From contig JAMCZE010000005.1 in NCBI GenBank assembly GCA_023485845.1, positions 1-51,317 of the forward strand: a DNA stretch of 51,317 nucleotides, written 5' to 3'. The DNA is from Patescibacteria group bacterium. GTDB lineage: Bacteria > Patescibacteriota > Microgenomatia > JAMCZE01. A program made the position numbers and the translations under genes. Positions 30,428 through 41,379 of this stretch are shown piece after piece. Within the stretch, counting starts at the first letter, position 1; every line of letters starts with the position of its first letter. The notes under the pieces were generated by a model, which saw only the letters and a program-made list of their open reading frames with translations, ran no database searches and had not been told where the DNA came from.

Positions 30428-30890
30428 TCGAAAAGCTTGGTTTCGGAAATGACTGATTTACCCAGGCGGGATTCGAGTTTGTTGCGGGCGGCTTTGGCGA
30501 CACCACCGCCTTGTTGATGGCCAACTCCGGATCCTGCGATTCTTCCACTCGTTCATAGCCCACCCGGGCCAACCAAAGTTTGAACGGTTCGGCATTAGGA
30601 GAGGGAATGGATTGGATGAGGCGAAATAACGTCTCGGTATCGGCGGCGTCTGTCAAATAATACTTGCCGTCAGGCGCTAAAAGCTTCAGTTGGTGACATT
30701 TTGTCACCGACTGACTTCCCTCGCTCCGTAATCTCTCCGCCAGTTTATTCCAATATTTTCTTGGATTTTCGCTGCCGGTTAAAGCACCAACGACATCAAC
30801 AACGGAGAAATACCATTTCTCTTCTTTCTCCACCCACAATCGGCGGATTTGTCGGCCCTTAAAAAGTGATATTTTTGCGGTGTTTGTCAT
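30405..30890 (-). pseudogene. BRO-N paralogue with internal deletion and frameshift
   Basis: The first 120 or so residues parallel the intact BRO-N protein at 21788-22612 (FRLIQSIPSPNAEPFKLWLA, RVGYERVEESQDPELA). After INKA the open frame continues with unrelated residues. In another frame the same DNA encodes GGGVAKAARNKLESRLGKSV, the paralogue's C-terminus (ARKKLEHRLGRSI). So roughly 100 codons were deleted out of frame. The promoter (TATAAT at 30897-30902, 6 nt before the ATG) is still intact. Confidence 0.8.
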
Positions 30891-30896
30891 AGAGCC

Positions 30897-30902
30897 ATTA
30901 TA
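30897..30902 (-). promoter_or_regulatory. -10 box of the BRO-N pseudogene, leaderless configuration
   Basis: Perfect TATAAT on the minus strand, 6 nt before ATG 30890. The -35 is weak. It lies just beyond the dinB stop codon. Confidence 0.5.
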
Positions 30903-30904
30903 TC

Positions 30905-32101
30905 TTAGTTAAATCTCATCTTTGTTCTAATTCCCGCCACACGGCGGTCACGGGAGAAAACCGGCAGGGTGGCGGCGCGGAAAACGGCGTTTTCTCCAAA
31001 CCGGTCGTTCACAAAATCCAGGCTGGTAATAATTTTTTCCTCTTTTTGAACCTCTGGCAGCCAGCTGCCGCTGGTCCGGTCTTTTTTGACCAAGTTGCTT
31101 ACCCCAATGCCCACCACCCGGACCGGCAAATCAAAGTTCATCAACTGCCGGCCGACTTTATAAATCTCCAGGCCGTTGCTGGTGGCCTGAGGCAAACTTC
31201 TTTGGGCGGTGAGGGTGTGAATTGTCCGACCGCAAAAACCCTCCTGGCGCATCCGCCGGGCGGCTTTCTCTGCCAGATAAAGAAGAACGGCTTCGACTTG
31301 CTTCCGGTCAGAAGTCTCTCTTTCTAATGTTAAGGTGTGGGAAAACGATTTGGCCTCCGGCCCGGTGTCACTGGCCACCACCGGGGCATTATCAATGCCA
31401 AAAGCCATGTTAAAAATATCCCGGCCGTGGCGGCCAAAAGCAGCGGTGAGGCACTCCAACGGGACTTGGCGCAGTTGGGCGACGGTGTAGATCCCCATGG
31501 CTTGCAGGTGGGCCAGGGTTTGCCGGCCGATGCCGCAAAAATCGTCCAGTTTGGAAGAAAGCAGCATCGCATCTAAATTGTTTTCGTTGATAATTGTCAG
31601 CCCGTCCGGTTTCTTTTTCTCCGACGCCAGTTTGGCCAACAGCTTGTTTTTAGCAATACCGATGGAACAAGTAATCTTCTCTCCCAGCTCGTCTTTAATT
31701 CGTTGTTTTATTTCTCCGGCGATCCGAAAGGGTTGCACCCTGTCCGACAGGGTGCAACCATCCAAGGATGTGATGTCTAAAAAGGCTTCGTCAATGGAAA
31801 AAATTTCCACTGTCGGACTGAAATCCCGAAAAATTTTAATTAATCTTCCCGACAGGTCAATGTATTTGGCGGGGTTGCCGGGAACAAAAATCAGCCCCGG
31901 GCAAAGTTTTTTGGCTTCCCAGGTGCTCATTCCGGACCGGACCCCAAATTTTTTGGCTTCAATGGAGGCGGCGGCGACCACCGAGTGGATGTAGGGTCGG
32001 CCCGACACGGCAATCGGTTTGCCGGCCAAATGGGGATTGGCCTGCTGCTCCACGGAGGCAAAGTAGCTATTCATGTCAATATGCATAACTACTTCGTCCA
32101 T
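30905..32101 (-). CDS. dinB: DNA polymerase IV (Y-family)
   Basis: 398 aa. Palm motifs are intact: HIDMNSYFASVEQQ near the N-terminus and SIDEAFLDIT near residue 100; the thumb and little-finger domains follow. Pol IV performs translesion synthesis. A perfect palindrome (31733-31761) is translated in frame as GCTLSDRVQP directly after LDITSLD, in a loop of the palm. ATG 32101 has GGAG 5 nt upstream; the longer start overlaps the neighbour more. Confidence 0.93.
   Translation of the reverse strand: MDEVVMHIDMNSYFASVEQQANPHLAGKPIAVSGRPYIHSVVAAASIEAKKFGVRSGMSTWEAKKLCPGLIFVPGNPAKYIDLSGRLIKIFRDFSPTVEIFSIDEAFLDITSLDGCTLSDRVQPFRIAGEIKQRIKDELGEKITCSIGIAKNKLLAKLASEKKKPDGLTIINENNLDAMLLSSKLDDFCGIGRQTLAHLQAMGIYTVAQLRQVPLECLTAAFGRHGRDIFNMAFGIDNAPVVASDTGPEAKSFSHTLTLERETSDRKQVEAVLLYLAEKAARRMRQEGFCGRTIHTLTAQRSLPQATSNGLEIYKVGRQLMNFDLPVRVVGIGVSNLVKKDRTSGSWLPEVQKEEKIITSLDFVNDRFGENAVFRAATLPVFSRDRRVAGIRTKMRFN
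31733..31761. repeat. REP-like perfect palindrome inside dinB
   Basis: Arms GGTTGCACCCTGTC and GACAGGGTGCAACC, 14 bp each and perfect, around a single C. It is read in frame in dinB and adds about ten residues. A related hairpin sits in miaA (44445-44461). Confidence 0.8.
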
Positions 32102-32334
32102 ATCCGCTCCAATTTCCAAACCAAATTGTGGCTGTCAAAAGATAGTTCATAACTATTGCCGGCGGCAGTGACGGAGAAATAAAAAAGCGGGTCTGATCCC
32201 TGCCGTTCCTGGTGTTCTAAATTAATTTTCTCAACGATATATTTTCGCCCCCGCCAGAAAAAGGCCTTGGGAACGGCCTTCCCGCCAACAAACACCGCCG
32301 CCACCTCCACAAATTCTTTAATCTCTTCATACAT
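32089..32334 (-). CDS. Hypothetical protein paired with dinB (DUF6504-like?)
   Basis: 81 aa, beta-rich (KAFFWRGRKYIVEKINLEHQ). The FxWRGRxYxV pattern and the place next to a Y-family polymerase resemble the small DUF6504 proteins found beside dinB or imuB genes in other bacteria; this is a suggestion from memory of the pattern. It overlaps the dinB start by 13 nt, so the two are probably translated together. Confidence 0.5.
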   Translation of the reverse strand: MYEEIKEFVEVAAVFVGGKAVPKAFFWRGRKYIVEKINLEHQERQGSDPLFYFSVTAAGNSYELSFDSHNLVWKLERIWTK

Positions 32335-32389
32335 ATATAATATGAAGATATTCCGAACCTTTACCGAAAGTCAACTATGAAGAACTAGA

Positions 32390-33253
32390 TCAGAACCACC
32401 CACTGCGCTTGGAGTTGCCGCGCAGGGATTCGAGGGTTTCTTTTTGATCCCGGGAAAGTTTGGTGGGAACGCGGACGCGAATGCGGACATATTCGTCTCC
32501 GGCCCGAGAGCCGTGTGGTTCGGGGATGCCCCGGCCGCGCAGGCGAATAACGGTGTCCGGCTGGGTGCCGGCGGGAACTTTCAGGGTTACCGGCCCGTCA
32601 ATGGTCGGGACGTCAAGCGTCGTTCCGAGAGCCGCGTCGGCAAAATCCACTTCGGCGTCGACATAGACGTTGACCCCGTCGCGCTGGAAAGTTTTATCCT
32701 GGCCGACGGAGAGGACGACATCAAAATCGCCGAAGCGGACCCGGGAACCGTTGTCCACCCCGGCGGGAATTTTAATCGTCATCGTCCGGCCGCCGATTGT
32801 CACGCGCTTTTCCGTTCCTTTAGCCGCTTCCATGAAAGTGATGCTTAAAGAATAAACCTGGCGCCGGGGGGCACTGCGCCGGCCGGCGAAACTGCCGCCG
32901 CCGAAGAATTGCTCAAAAATTTCAAACGGGTCGGAAAAGCCACCGAAGTCCATGCCCTCGAAGGGATTTTGGCCGTTGCCATAGGTTTGATAGGTATACG
33001 TAAACGGTCCCTGCTGCGGCCCGCCGGCGTTTTGGCTGAAGGCCTCTTTGCCAAACTGGTCATATGTTTGGCGTTTCTGCGGATTGGACAAAACTTCGTA
33101 GGCCTCGTTTATCTCTTTGAATTTTTCCGCCGCCTGGGGGGATTTGTTACGGTCCGGGTGCCACTGAAGGGCTTGTTTTCGATAGGCCGCTTTAATCTCG
33201 GCATCAGAAGCGTTTTTTGAAACACCGAGGGTTTGATAATAGTCTTGGTTCAC
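32390..33253 (-). CDS. dnaJ: DnaJ-type co-chaperone without zinc fingers (CbpA-like)
   Basis: 287 aa. J domain 4-70 with the HPD motif ([10 protein letters not shown]), then a Gly/Phe-rich segment ([20 protein letters not shown]), then two substrate-binding beta domains. The four CxxCxGxG zinc-finger repeats of class I DnaJ are absent, so this is a class II J-protein serving as the DnaK partner. It overlaps dnaK by 4 nt at the end of the hrcA operon. Confidence 0.92.
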   Translation of the reverse strand: MNQDYYQTLGVSKNASDAEIKAAYRKQALQWHPDRNKSPQAAEKFKEINEAYEVLSNPQKRQTYDQFGKEAFSQNAGGPQQGPFTYTYQTYGNGQNPFEGMDFGGFSDPFEIFEQFFGGGSFAGRRSAPRRQVYSLSITFMEAAKGTEKRVTIGGRTMTIKIPAGVDNGSRVRFGDFDVVLSVGQDKTFQRDGVNVYVDAEVDFADAALGTTLDVPTIDGPVTLKVPAGTQPDTVIRLRGRGIPEPHGSRAGDEYVRIRVRVPTKLSRDQKETLESLRGNSKRSGWF

Positions 33254-35112
33254 TTCACCACTTCTCCCTCCACGGGTTCTTCAGAAGATTTTGGTTGTTC
33301 TTCCGGTTGAGGTTGTTCTTGTCCTTTATACATGGCCGCGCCGATTTTTTGCAGGGCGTCGGAAAGATCCTTGGATTTAGTTTCAATGTCCTCTTTGGTG
33401 CCGGTGTCCAAAATGCCTTTGAGGGCGGCAATCTTATCTTCCACGTCTTTTTTAACATCGGCGGGCACTTTGTCGCCCGCGTCTTTAAGGGCCTTCTCGG
33501 CGGTGAAGATTAAGGAATCGGCAGCATTTTTAGCATCGATAGCTTCTTTTTTGACCCGGTCTTCCTCGGCATGCGCCTCGGCTTCTTTGGTCATCTTCTC
33601 CACTTCATCCTTAGAAAGTCCGGTGGAGCCGGTGATTTTAATGCTTTGTTCTTTGCCGGTGGCTTTGTCCTTGGCTTTAACCGCCAGAATGCCGGAGGCG
33701 TCAATATCAAAAGTCACTTCGATTTGGGGCATGCCCCGCGGTGCCGGGGGAATCCCGTCCAAAACAAACCGCCCCAGTGATTTATTGTCCGCCGCCATCG
33801 GCCGTTCGCCCTGGAGAACATTAATTTCCACTTGGGTTTGGTTGTCAGCGGCGGTGGAAAACACCTGGGACTTGCTGGTGGGAACGGTGGTGTTACGGGA
33901 AATAAGGGGAGTGGACACAGATCCCAGAGTTTCGATCCCCAAGGTCAGCGGGGTGACGTCCAAAAGGAGGACATCTTTAACTTCGCCCCCCAGCACGCCA
34001 CCCTGAACGGCGGCGCCGACGGCCACCACTTCATCGGGGTTAACGCTTTTATTGGGTTCTTTGCCGAAAAACTTACTGACCACCTCGACGACTTTGGGCA
34101 TCCGGGTCATGCCGCCGACCAGCACCACTTCGTCGATATCGCCGGTTTTTTTGCCGGCATCGCTTAGAGCTTTTTTGCAAGGTTCCAGGGTTTTTTGAAT
34201 CAGATCATCCACAATCTGCTCCAGTTTGGCCCGGGTTAGTTTCATCGTCAGATGGAGCGGTCCGTTGGCCCCCTGGGTGATAAACGGTTGGTTAATCTCC
34301 GCTTCCGTTGAGGACGAGAGTTCAATTTTGGCTTTCTCCGCCGCTTCGCGCAACCGTTGGAGAGCTTGTGGGTCTTTGCGAAGGTCGACATTGTTTTCTT
34401 TTTGAAATTCCTGGGCAATGTAGTCCAGAATTTTCTTGTCGAAGTCGTCGCCGCCAAGATGAGTGTCCCCATTGGTGGCTTTCACTTCATAAACACCTTC
34501 GCCCAGTTCCAGAATGGAAACGTCAAACGTGCCGCCGCCCAGGTCATAAACCACGATCGTGTGGGCGTTTTTCTTGTCCAGGCCGTAGGCCAGAGCGGCC
34601 GCCGTTGGTTCGTTAATAATGCGCAGCACTTCCAGCCCGGCAATTTCTCCGGCTTGCTTGGTGGCCTGGCGTTGGGAATCATCGAAATAGGCCGGCACCG
34701 TGATGACTGCCTGGGTCACTTTGCCGCCCAGGTAGGCCTCGGCATCAGACTTAATCTTGGTGAGAATCATAGCGGAGATTTCCTGGGGGGTGTATTGGTG
34801 ACCAGCCACTTCCACCACGGCCATGCCGTCCCGGCCGGATTTGATCGCGTAGGGGAGCCACTTGGCATCGAACTGGACGGAAGAATCGGTGAACTTGCGG
34901 CCCATCAATCTTTTGATGGAAAAAATAGTCTCTTTGGGTTTTAACACCAACTGCCGTTTGGCCACGTCACCGACCACATGGGTGACGGGGTCCACCACCG
35001 ACGGGATCACATTGCGCCCTTCCGCACTGTGAATGACTTTCGGCGCGCCGCCTTCCATGACAGCCACGCAGCTGTTAGTGGTTCCCAGGTCGATTCCTAT
35101 AATTTTTGCCAT
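33250..35112 (-). CDS. dnaK: Chaperone DnaK (Hsp70)
   Basis: 620 aa. The ATPase domain starts [17 protein letters not shown] and includes [14 protein letters not shown]; the substrate domain follows, with a C-terminal lid and a Glu/Pro/Gln-rich tail ending EGEVVK. DnaK binds exposed hydrophobic segments in an ATP cycle with DnaJ and GrpE. It starts inside grpE (16-nt overlap) and is part of hrcA-grpE-dnaK-dnaJ. Confidence 0.97.
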   Translation of the reverse strand: MAKIIGIDLGTTNSCVAVMEGGAPKVIHSAEGRNVIPSVVDPVTHVVGDVAKRQLVLKPKETIFSIKRLMGRKFTDSSVQFDAKWLPYAIKSGRDGMAVVEVAGHQYTPQEISAMILTKIKSDAEAYLGGKVTQAVITVPAYFDDSQRQATKQAGEIAGLEVLRIINEPTAAALAYGLDKKNAHTIVVYDLGGGTFDVSILELGEGVYEVKATNGDTHLGGDDFDKKILDYIAQEFQKENNVDLRKDPQALQRLREAAEKAKIELSSSTEAEINQPFITQGANGPLHLTMKLTRAKLEQIVDDLIQKTLEPCKKALSDAGKKTGDIDEVVLVGGMTRMPKVVEVVSKFFGKEPNKSVNPDEVVAVGAAVQGGVLGGEVKDVLLLDVTPLTLGIETLGSVSTPLISRNTTVPTSKSQVFSTAADNQTQVEINVLQGERPMAADNKSLGRFVLDGIPPAPRGMPQIEVTFDIDASGILAVKAKDKATGKEQSIKITGSTGLSKDEVEKMTKEAEAHAEEDRVKKEAIDAKNAADSLIFTAEKALKDAGDKVPADVKKDVEDKIAALKGILDTGTKEDIETKSKDLSDALQKIGAAMYKGQEQPQPEEQPKSSEEPVEGEVVK

Positions 35113-35510
35113 ACGACTACTTTTGCAACTCTAATAACCTTATCTTTTAATTTGTACCCTTTTTGTAAAACTTTAATGATCTTATTATTTTCCTGCCCCG
35201 GTTCAGTGCTTATCACTTCTGCCTGAGCCGGATCATACTCTTTTCCTTCCAGCTCCAACTCTTCCAATCCTTCGTCAGCCAAAATCTTTTTTAATTTTGC
35301 CAGAACCAGTTCCAATCCTTCATCCTTAATATGATCCTGCGCTTTTTCTAAATCGTCAAGTACCTCTAATAATTTTCTGATCAGTCCGACATTAGCATAT
35401 TGGCTAAATTCCTCTTTCCAATTGGCCGTTTGTTTTTCTAAATTCTGATAATCCGCCAACGCCCGCAAATACTTATTCTTTAACTCCTCTAACTCTTCCT
35501 GCTTTTTCAT
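35097..35510 (-). CDS. grpE: Nucleotide exchange factor GrpE
   Basis: 137 aa, short for GrpE (often about 190). The long N-terminal helix ([20 protein letters not shown]) and the C-terminal beta domain ([20 protein letters not shown], then [15 protein letters not shown]) are recognisable. GrpE drives ADP release from DnaK. It sits 9 nt after hrcA. Confidence 0.93.
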   Translation of the reverse strand: MKKQEELEELKNKYLRALADYQNLEKQTANWKEEFSQYANVGLIRKLLEVLDDLEKAQDHIKDEGLELVLAKLKKILADEGLEELELEGKEYDPAQAEVISTEPGQENNKIIKVLQKGYKLKDKVIRVAKVVVWQKL

Positions 35511-35519
35511 CTTTCCAGT

Positions 35520-36251
35520 TTACCAATTGCTTTCTAACTCTTCCAGTAGGCTGCCGAAATATTGCACGGTGGGAATCAGGCTGGGATAGTTGAGCCGGTA
35601 TGGCCCCATCACCCCAATGGTTCCCTGGTGCTTTTTCCCCCGGCCAAACCTAGTGAAAACTAGGCCGCACGGGGAAAGATAATCATAACCGAGATCGTCG
35701 CCAAGCATGACATAAATGTCACCCTCGCCGGTGGCCCGCTCGAAGATTTTATTTAAAAAAGCAAAGTTGTCAAGAAGAGCCAAAACGTTGCGAGTCAGGT
35801 CAATGTCAAAAAACTCCGGCATAGAAAGGATGTTGGCCGTGCCGGCGTAATAGACATCACCGGTGTCGTTGGTGGACAATGCTAGGGACTTGGTCGCCTG
35901 GGCCAACTCCCGGGTGGCGTCGCGCAGGGTTTTTTCAAACTCACTGCGGTGGTCCCAAACTTTTTCTTTAATCTTTACCTCGTCGGTGACGGACATATTT
36001 TTTGGCTGCATTAACTTGGTGACGTAATATTTCAAACCTTTTGGCGTCGGGCTGCGGCCGGCGCTGGTGTGCGGTTGAGACAGATACCCCAGCCGGGTCA
36101 GCTCCGCCATTTCGTTGCGCAGCGTGGCCGGAGAAACGCCCAAATTAAATTTTTTGTCCAGGGTGTCGGAACCCACCGGTTTGGCGGTTTCGATATATTC
36201 CTCAACAACATTTTTGAGGATTTTAATCTGGCGATTAGTCAATTCGTCCAT
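35520..36251 (-). CDS. hrcA: Heat-inducible transcription repressor HrcA, short form
   Basis: 243 aa against about 340. The N-terminal winged helix is clear (LTNRQIKILKNVVEEYIETA, SPATLRNEMAELTRLGYLSQ, HTSAGRSPTPKGLKYYV), and the C-terminal signature (IGVMGPYRLNYPSLIPTVQY) is present, so the shortening is internal, in the GAF-like part. HrcA binds CIRCE and is released on heat shock. ATG 36251 is chosen; a longer frame would read through the operator. CIRCE overlaps its own promoter. Confidence 0.93.
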   Translation of the reverse strand: MDELTNRQIKILKNVVEEYIETAKPVGSDTLDKKFNLGVSPATLRNEMAELTRLGYLSQPHTSAGRSPTPKGLKYYVTKLMQPKNMSVTDEVKIKEKVWDHRSEFEKTLRDATRELAQATKSLALSTNDTGDVYYAGTANILSMPEFFDIDLTRNVLALLDNFAFLNKIFERATGEGDIYVMLGDDLGYDYLSPCGLVFTRFGRGKKHQGTIGVMGPYRLNYPSLIPTVQYFGSLLEELESNW

Positions 36252-36265
36252 GATTTTCAGTTCAA

Positions 36266-36292
36266 TTAGCACTAAAATACCATGACTGCTAA
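36266..36292. promoter_or_regulatory. CIRCE operator between hrcA and groES
   Basis: TTAGCACTA-N9-GACTGCTAA, close to the CIRCE consensus TTAGCACTC-N9-GAGTGCTAA with the exact 9-9-9 spacing. It overlaps the hrcA -10 and spacer and lies 30 bp upstream of the groES -35. Confidence 0.9.
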
Positions 36293-36302
36293 GACCTGTC
36301 AA
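36274..36302 (-). promoter_or_regulatory. Promoter of the hrcA-grpE-dnaK-dnaJ operon
   Basis: Minus strand TTGACA (36297-36302), a 17-bp spacer and TATTTT (36274-36279). CIRCE overlaps most of it, so HrcA should block RNA polymerase directly. Confidence 0.75.
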
Positions 36303-36321
36303 GGGGGAAAAATTTGGTCCC

Positions 36322-36350
36322 TTGACAAATTTTGCTAACCTCCTTAAAAT
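36322..36350 (+). promoter_or_regulatory. groES promoter
   Basis: TTGACA (36322-36327), a 17-bp spacer and TAAAAT (36345-36350). The groES ATG follows after 8 nt, so the mRNA would have almost no leader. Confidence 0.75.
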
Positions 36351-36358
36351 CGCAATCG

Positions 36359-38861
<2,503 letters not shown>

Positions 38862-38867
38862 AGAAAA

Positions 38868-38873
38868 AGTATA
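38868..38873 (-). promoter_or_regulatory. -10 box of the four-helix gene, leaderless GTG start
   Basis: Extended -10 TGT-TATACT on the minus strand; the GTG start follows after TTTTCT (6 nt). The -35 is weak. Confidence 0.55.
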
Positions 38874-38936
38874 ACACGGGTGGCGGAACGGATTATTAAA
38901 ACTCTCCGCTTGTTCTGCCCAGTGACATTTCTGCAA

Positions 38937-39087
38937 GCGTTCGTGAACACCACAATAGGACTAAGGCATTATTCCTTAGTGTTTTGGTTTCTTGTGACTC
39001 TTCCCGGTCGAGATCAGAATAATTATGGCTGGAGGCAAAAAGAATACATTTTCCAGTTTCGAAACAAGAGCTGACTCGCCTTGGTGA
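38937..39087. other. Intergenic stretch with a 7-bp stem-loop
   Basis: No gene is recognised. ACTAAGG (38960-38966) pairs with CCTTAGT (38974-38980) around a 7-nt loop, followed on the plus strand by GTTTTGGTTTC. It may be a weak terminator. Confidence 0.35.
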
Positions 39088-39219
39088 CTAAATCAGCATA
39101 CTTTCAACTTCATCGGCGGCTCCTGAATCAATAAGAGCTAAAGGATCTTCTTCTAATCCCCTTGCAATCAATTCACATTGCTTCGGATAAACGCAGTCTT
39201 CAGGAACCTTTAGTTTCAT
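39088..39219 (-). CDS. Small hypothetical protein, 43 aa
   Basis: An ATG frame 9 nt downstream of the M23 peptidase stop, in the same direction. It begins MKLKVPEDCVYPKQCELIAR and ends with an acidic segment (DSGAADEVESML). Two cysteines sit six residues apart. It has no known family. Position and clean frame argue for a real small gene in the peptidase transcript. Confidence 0.4.
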   Translation of the reverse strand: MKLKVPEDCVYPKQCELIARGLEEDPLALIDSGAADEVESMLI

Positions 39220-39228
39220 AGCAATTGT

Positions 39229-39843
39229 CTATTTTACCCCCGGCACGATATCGGCTGGATTTACCGGCACGCCGTTGAGATGGACTTCGATGTGCAGGTG
39301 GGGACCGGTGGAAAAACCGGTGGACCCGGATTTGCCCAATTCGGTGGAAAGATCCACCATTTGTCCTTCCTTGACTTCCGTTTTTGACAGATGCCCATAG
39401 ATGGACTCGTAGCCTTCGTCATGTTTAACAATCACATGGATGCCAAAACCAAACGGGTCATAGGCCACTGTTTCCACTGTTCCGGGCATGATGGGAAAAA
39501 CTGGGGTGCCGGTGGGGGCGACCAAATCAGCCCCGGAATGAAACCACGAGAATCCCCGGGATTCATAGGTGAAATCAATAGGGGATTGCACCGTGTGAAC
39601 CGTGGCGGCATCAACCACCGCTTTCGGAGTGTTGACAGCCAGAACTAGGGAACCGCCGACGTTGGCAAAATTATGAATAATAGTGATTGCGGTGAGGGTG
39701 GCCACCAGGGTGATGCCCACGCTGCGACCAAGGCGGCGAACGGAAATGAGCCTGAGAGCGTGCTTACCCAGCACAGAGGTCCCGGACCTGGTGAAGCCGA
39801 AAATCTTCCTCAGATTTGCATAGATGACCATATATTTGGCCAT
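39229..39843 (-). CDS. M23-family metallopeptidase, membrane anchored
   Basis: 204 aa. A basic N-terminus leads to one membrane helix (about 42-62); the extracytoplasmic LytM domain follows. Zinc ligands are the His and Asp in FSWFHSGADLVAPTGTPVFP (near 98-117) and the HxH in GPHLHIEVHLNG (near 180-191). Such enzymes cut peptide cross-links in cell wall. The leader is almost wholly a hairpin plus six T ending at the ATG. Confidence 0.85.
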   Translation of the reverse strand: MAKYMVIYANLRKIFGFTRSGTSVLGKHALRLISVRRLGRSVGITLVATLTAITIIHNFANVGGSLVLAVNTPKAVVDAATVHTVQSPIDFTYESRGFSWFHSGADLVAPTGTPVFPIMPGTVETVAYDPFGFGIHVIVKHDEGYESIYGHLSKTEVKEGQMVDLSTELGKSGSTGFSTGPHLHIEVHLNGVPVNPADIVPGVK

Positions 39844-39871
39844 AAAAAAGTTCCCACAGAACTGTGAGAAC
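39844..39871 (-). terminator. Hairpin plus T6 directly before the M23 start codon
   Basis: Minus strand GTTCTCACAG-TT-CTGTGGGAAC (39850-39871, one G-T pair) followed by six T that abut the ATG. The predicted transcription start is near 39873, so the 5' UTR is this hairpin. It could be an attenuator or a 5' stability stem. Confidence 0.65.
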
Positions 39872-39879
39872 TAGATCGG

Positions 39880-39908
39880 AGTATATCATTTTGACTTTAG
39901 ATTGTCAA
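39880..39908 (-). promoter_or_regulatory. Promoter of the M23 peptidase gene
   Basis: Minus strand TTGACA (39903-39908), a 17-bp spacer and TATACT (39880-39885): a near-perfect vegetative promoter. Confidence 0.8.
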
Positions 39909-40003
39909 GTTGACCTATTTTGCTAACAATGTGATCTATTGCTTTTTTAGACAATCCAAACTAAATTGGTTGTCATAATAGGACGAAGGGAGGTGAAAGA
40001 ATA

Positions 40004-40276
40004 ATGACAAAAGCAGATTTGGTTGATTTAGTCGCGAAGAAAGCATCCCTAACAAACAAAGCCGCGAAGGAATCCGTCCAGGCAATGTTGGATGCCGTCC
40101 GTGATGCCCTTAAGAGAGGTGAAAAAGTGGTGGTGACCGGCTTTGGCACTTTCTCAGTGCGGTCTCGCGCCGCCCGAACCGGAAGAAATCCGCAAACCGG
40201 AGCTTCCATCCAAATTCCGTCCCGCAAAACCCCAGGGTTCACGGCCGGAAAAGCGCTGAAAAAAGCGATTCGCTAA
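40004..40276 (+). CDS. hup: HU-family DNA-binding protein
   Basis: 90 aa, the standard length of HU. It starts MTKADLVDLVAKKASLTNKA and includes the family signature GFGTFSVRSRAARTGRNPQT and the beta-arm (GRNPQTGASIQIPSRKTPGF). HU bends and compacts DNA as a dimer. GGGAGGTGA (39988-39996) lies 7 nt before the ATG, the best Shine-Dalgarno in the window and unlike the leaderless genes around it. Confidence 0.95.
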   Translation: MTKADLVDLVAKKASLTNKAAKESVQAMLDAVRDALKRGEKVVVTGFGTFSVRSRAARTGRNPQTGASIQIPSRKTPGFTAGKALKKAIR

Positions 40277-40328
40277 CTCCGTTTTTCAGCGGAGTCACCC
40301 AGTCCCGATGCCCTCGGGACTTTGGTGA
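40276..40328. terminator. Double hairpin between HU and nrnA
   Basis: First stem ACTCCG/CGGAGT (40276-40281, 40290-40295). Second stem AGTCCCGA-TGCCC-TCGGGACT (40301-40321), extended by TCACC/GGTGA outside it. No T run follows on the plus strand, but eight T (read on the minus strand, 40331-40338) follow the nrnA stop. It probably ends both convergent transcripts. Confidence 0.5.
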
Positions 40329-40339
40329 TTGAAAAAAAA

Positions 40340-41344
40340 CTACGGTTTCCCTAGTTCTGGATAAATTTTTGTTAAGGTATTAAGGAGGGTTTTCTTGGCT
40401 CGAGCGAATGGCTGATTAATTGTGGCTCCGGCCGCTCCGGGATGACCTCCACCACCAAGAGCCACCGCAATTTTGGAAACATCTTTCGAGTAGAATCGAA
40501 GACTGACATTGACTTGATCTTTCTCCTTCTCAATCAACATTGCCCCAATTTCCGTTCCTTCGATTGACCGCAGTGTTCCGGCGATCTCTCCACCGGAAGC
40601 ATTTTCTTTAGGGATTTTATGTGACAAAAGATTGGCAGCAGAGACAGCAGAGAAGGCCACTTTTTTAGAAAAGAGGATCTTAACTTTTGATAAAGCGAGC
40701 CCCAAGAATTCTAAATCTTTTGTCTGGGTGGTGTTTTCATAAACAAAGAGTGCCTGAACAAAATTCGGGTTGATTTTTGTCAAGGATGCTGCCGTGGTGA
40801 AGGTTTGCGATGTTGTCCCTGGATATTTAAATAATGTATCTGTATAAATTCCAACAAAGAGACATAGAGCGACGTCTGGATTAAGTTCTATGGACCAAAG
40901 TTGAAAAAGATCATAGAGTAATTGGCTGCAAGCAGGGTAGCTGCTGTCAACCAGATTAATTTTTCCAAAATTCGGGTTGCTGCCGTGATGGTCAATCACA
41001 ATTGTTTTCAGGCTTTTCGGAAGATTGAAATCCAATCGCGAAACCTGTTCAATGTTGCCGCAGTCAAGAATTAAAAAGAGATCAAAATCGGCGAGGTTGA
41101 TTTTGGTGATGTTTTTGTTAACAATGTTTTCAAAGCCCGGAAAGGCTTTCGTTGAGGCTGTCAGTGGCGAGTCACCACGGATCAAAGTCACATCTTTGCC
41201 GAGCTGGCGCAGAATATGGTAAACAGCGAGATTGGAGCCGAGACTGTCGCCGTCGTGGTTATAGTGCAAAGTCATCAGAATTTTCTGGGCTTTTTTGATT
41301 TCTTCCCAAATCACCGGCGCTAGCTGTTTGACCTTATCTGACAT
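40340..41344 (-). CDS. nrnA: NrnA-like oligoribonuclease / pAp phosphatase
   Basis: 334 aa. DHH domain motif I is HYNHDGDSLGS (27-37), motif III DHHGSN (118-123), and the DHHA1 domain carries GGGGHPGAAGATI near residue 297. NrnA degrades nanoRNAs left by other RNases and removes 3'-phosphate from pAp. TAAAAT (41351-41356) ends 6 nt before its ATG. Confidence 0.88.
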   Translation of the reverse strand: MSDKVKQLAPVIWEEIKKAQKILMTLHYNHDGDSLGSNLAVYHILRQLGKDVTLIRGDSPLTASTKAFPGFENIVNKNITKINLADFDLFLILDCGNIEQVSRLDFNLPKSLKTIVIDHHGSNPNFGKINLVDSSYPACSQLLYDLFQLWSIELNPDVALCLFVGIYTDTLFKYPGTTSQTFTTAASLTKINPNFVQALFVYENTTQTKDLEFLGLALSKVKILFSKKVAFSAVSAANLLSHKIPKENASGGEIAGTLRSIEGTEIGAMLIEKEKDQVNVSLRFYSKDVSKIAVALGGGGHPGAAGATINQPFARAKKTLLNTLTKIYPELGKP

Positions 41345-41350
41345 GGCAAT

Positions 41351-41373
41351 ATTTTAACAGATTGCGATATACT
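41351..41373. promoter_or_regulatory. Divergent leaderless promoters of nrnA and the ABC exporter
   Basis: Minus strand TGT-TAAAAT (41351-41356 is the -10) serves nrnA, 6 nt before its ATG. Plus strand TATACT (41368-41373) serves the ABC gene, 6 nt before its GTG at 41380. Both start codons fall on the expected transcription start. Confidence 0.65.
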
Positions 41374-41379
41374 TAGTCC

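Noticed and set aside
33332-34006. Plus-strand frame of 224 codons inside dnaK
   Set aside because: A known effect of dnaK base composition; no start signal and no family.
38880-39074. Plus-strand frame of 64 codons
   Set aside because: No promoter or ribosome-binding site, and it overlaps the promoter of the four-helix gene.
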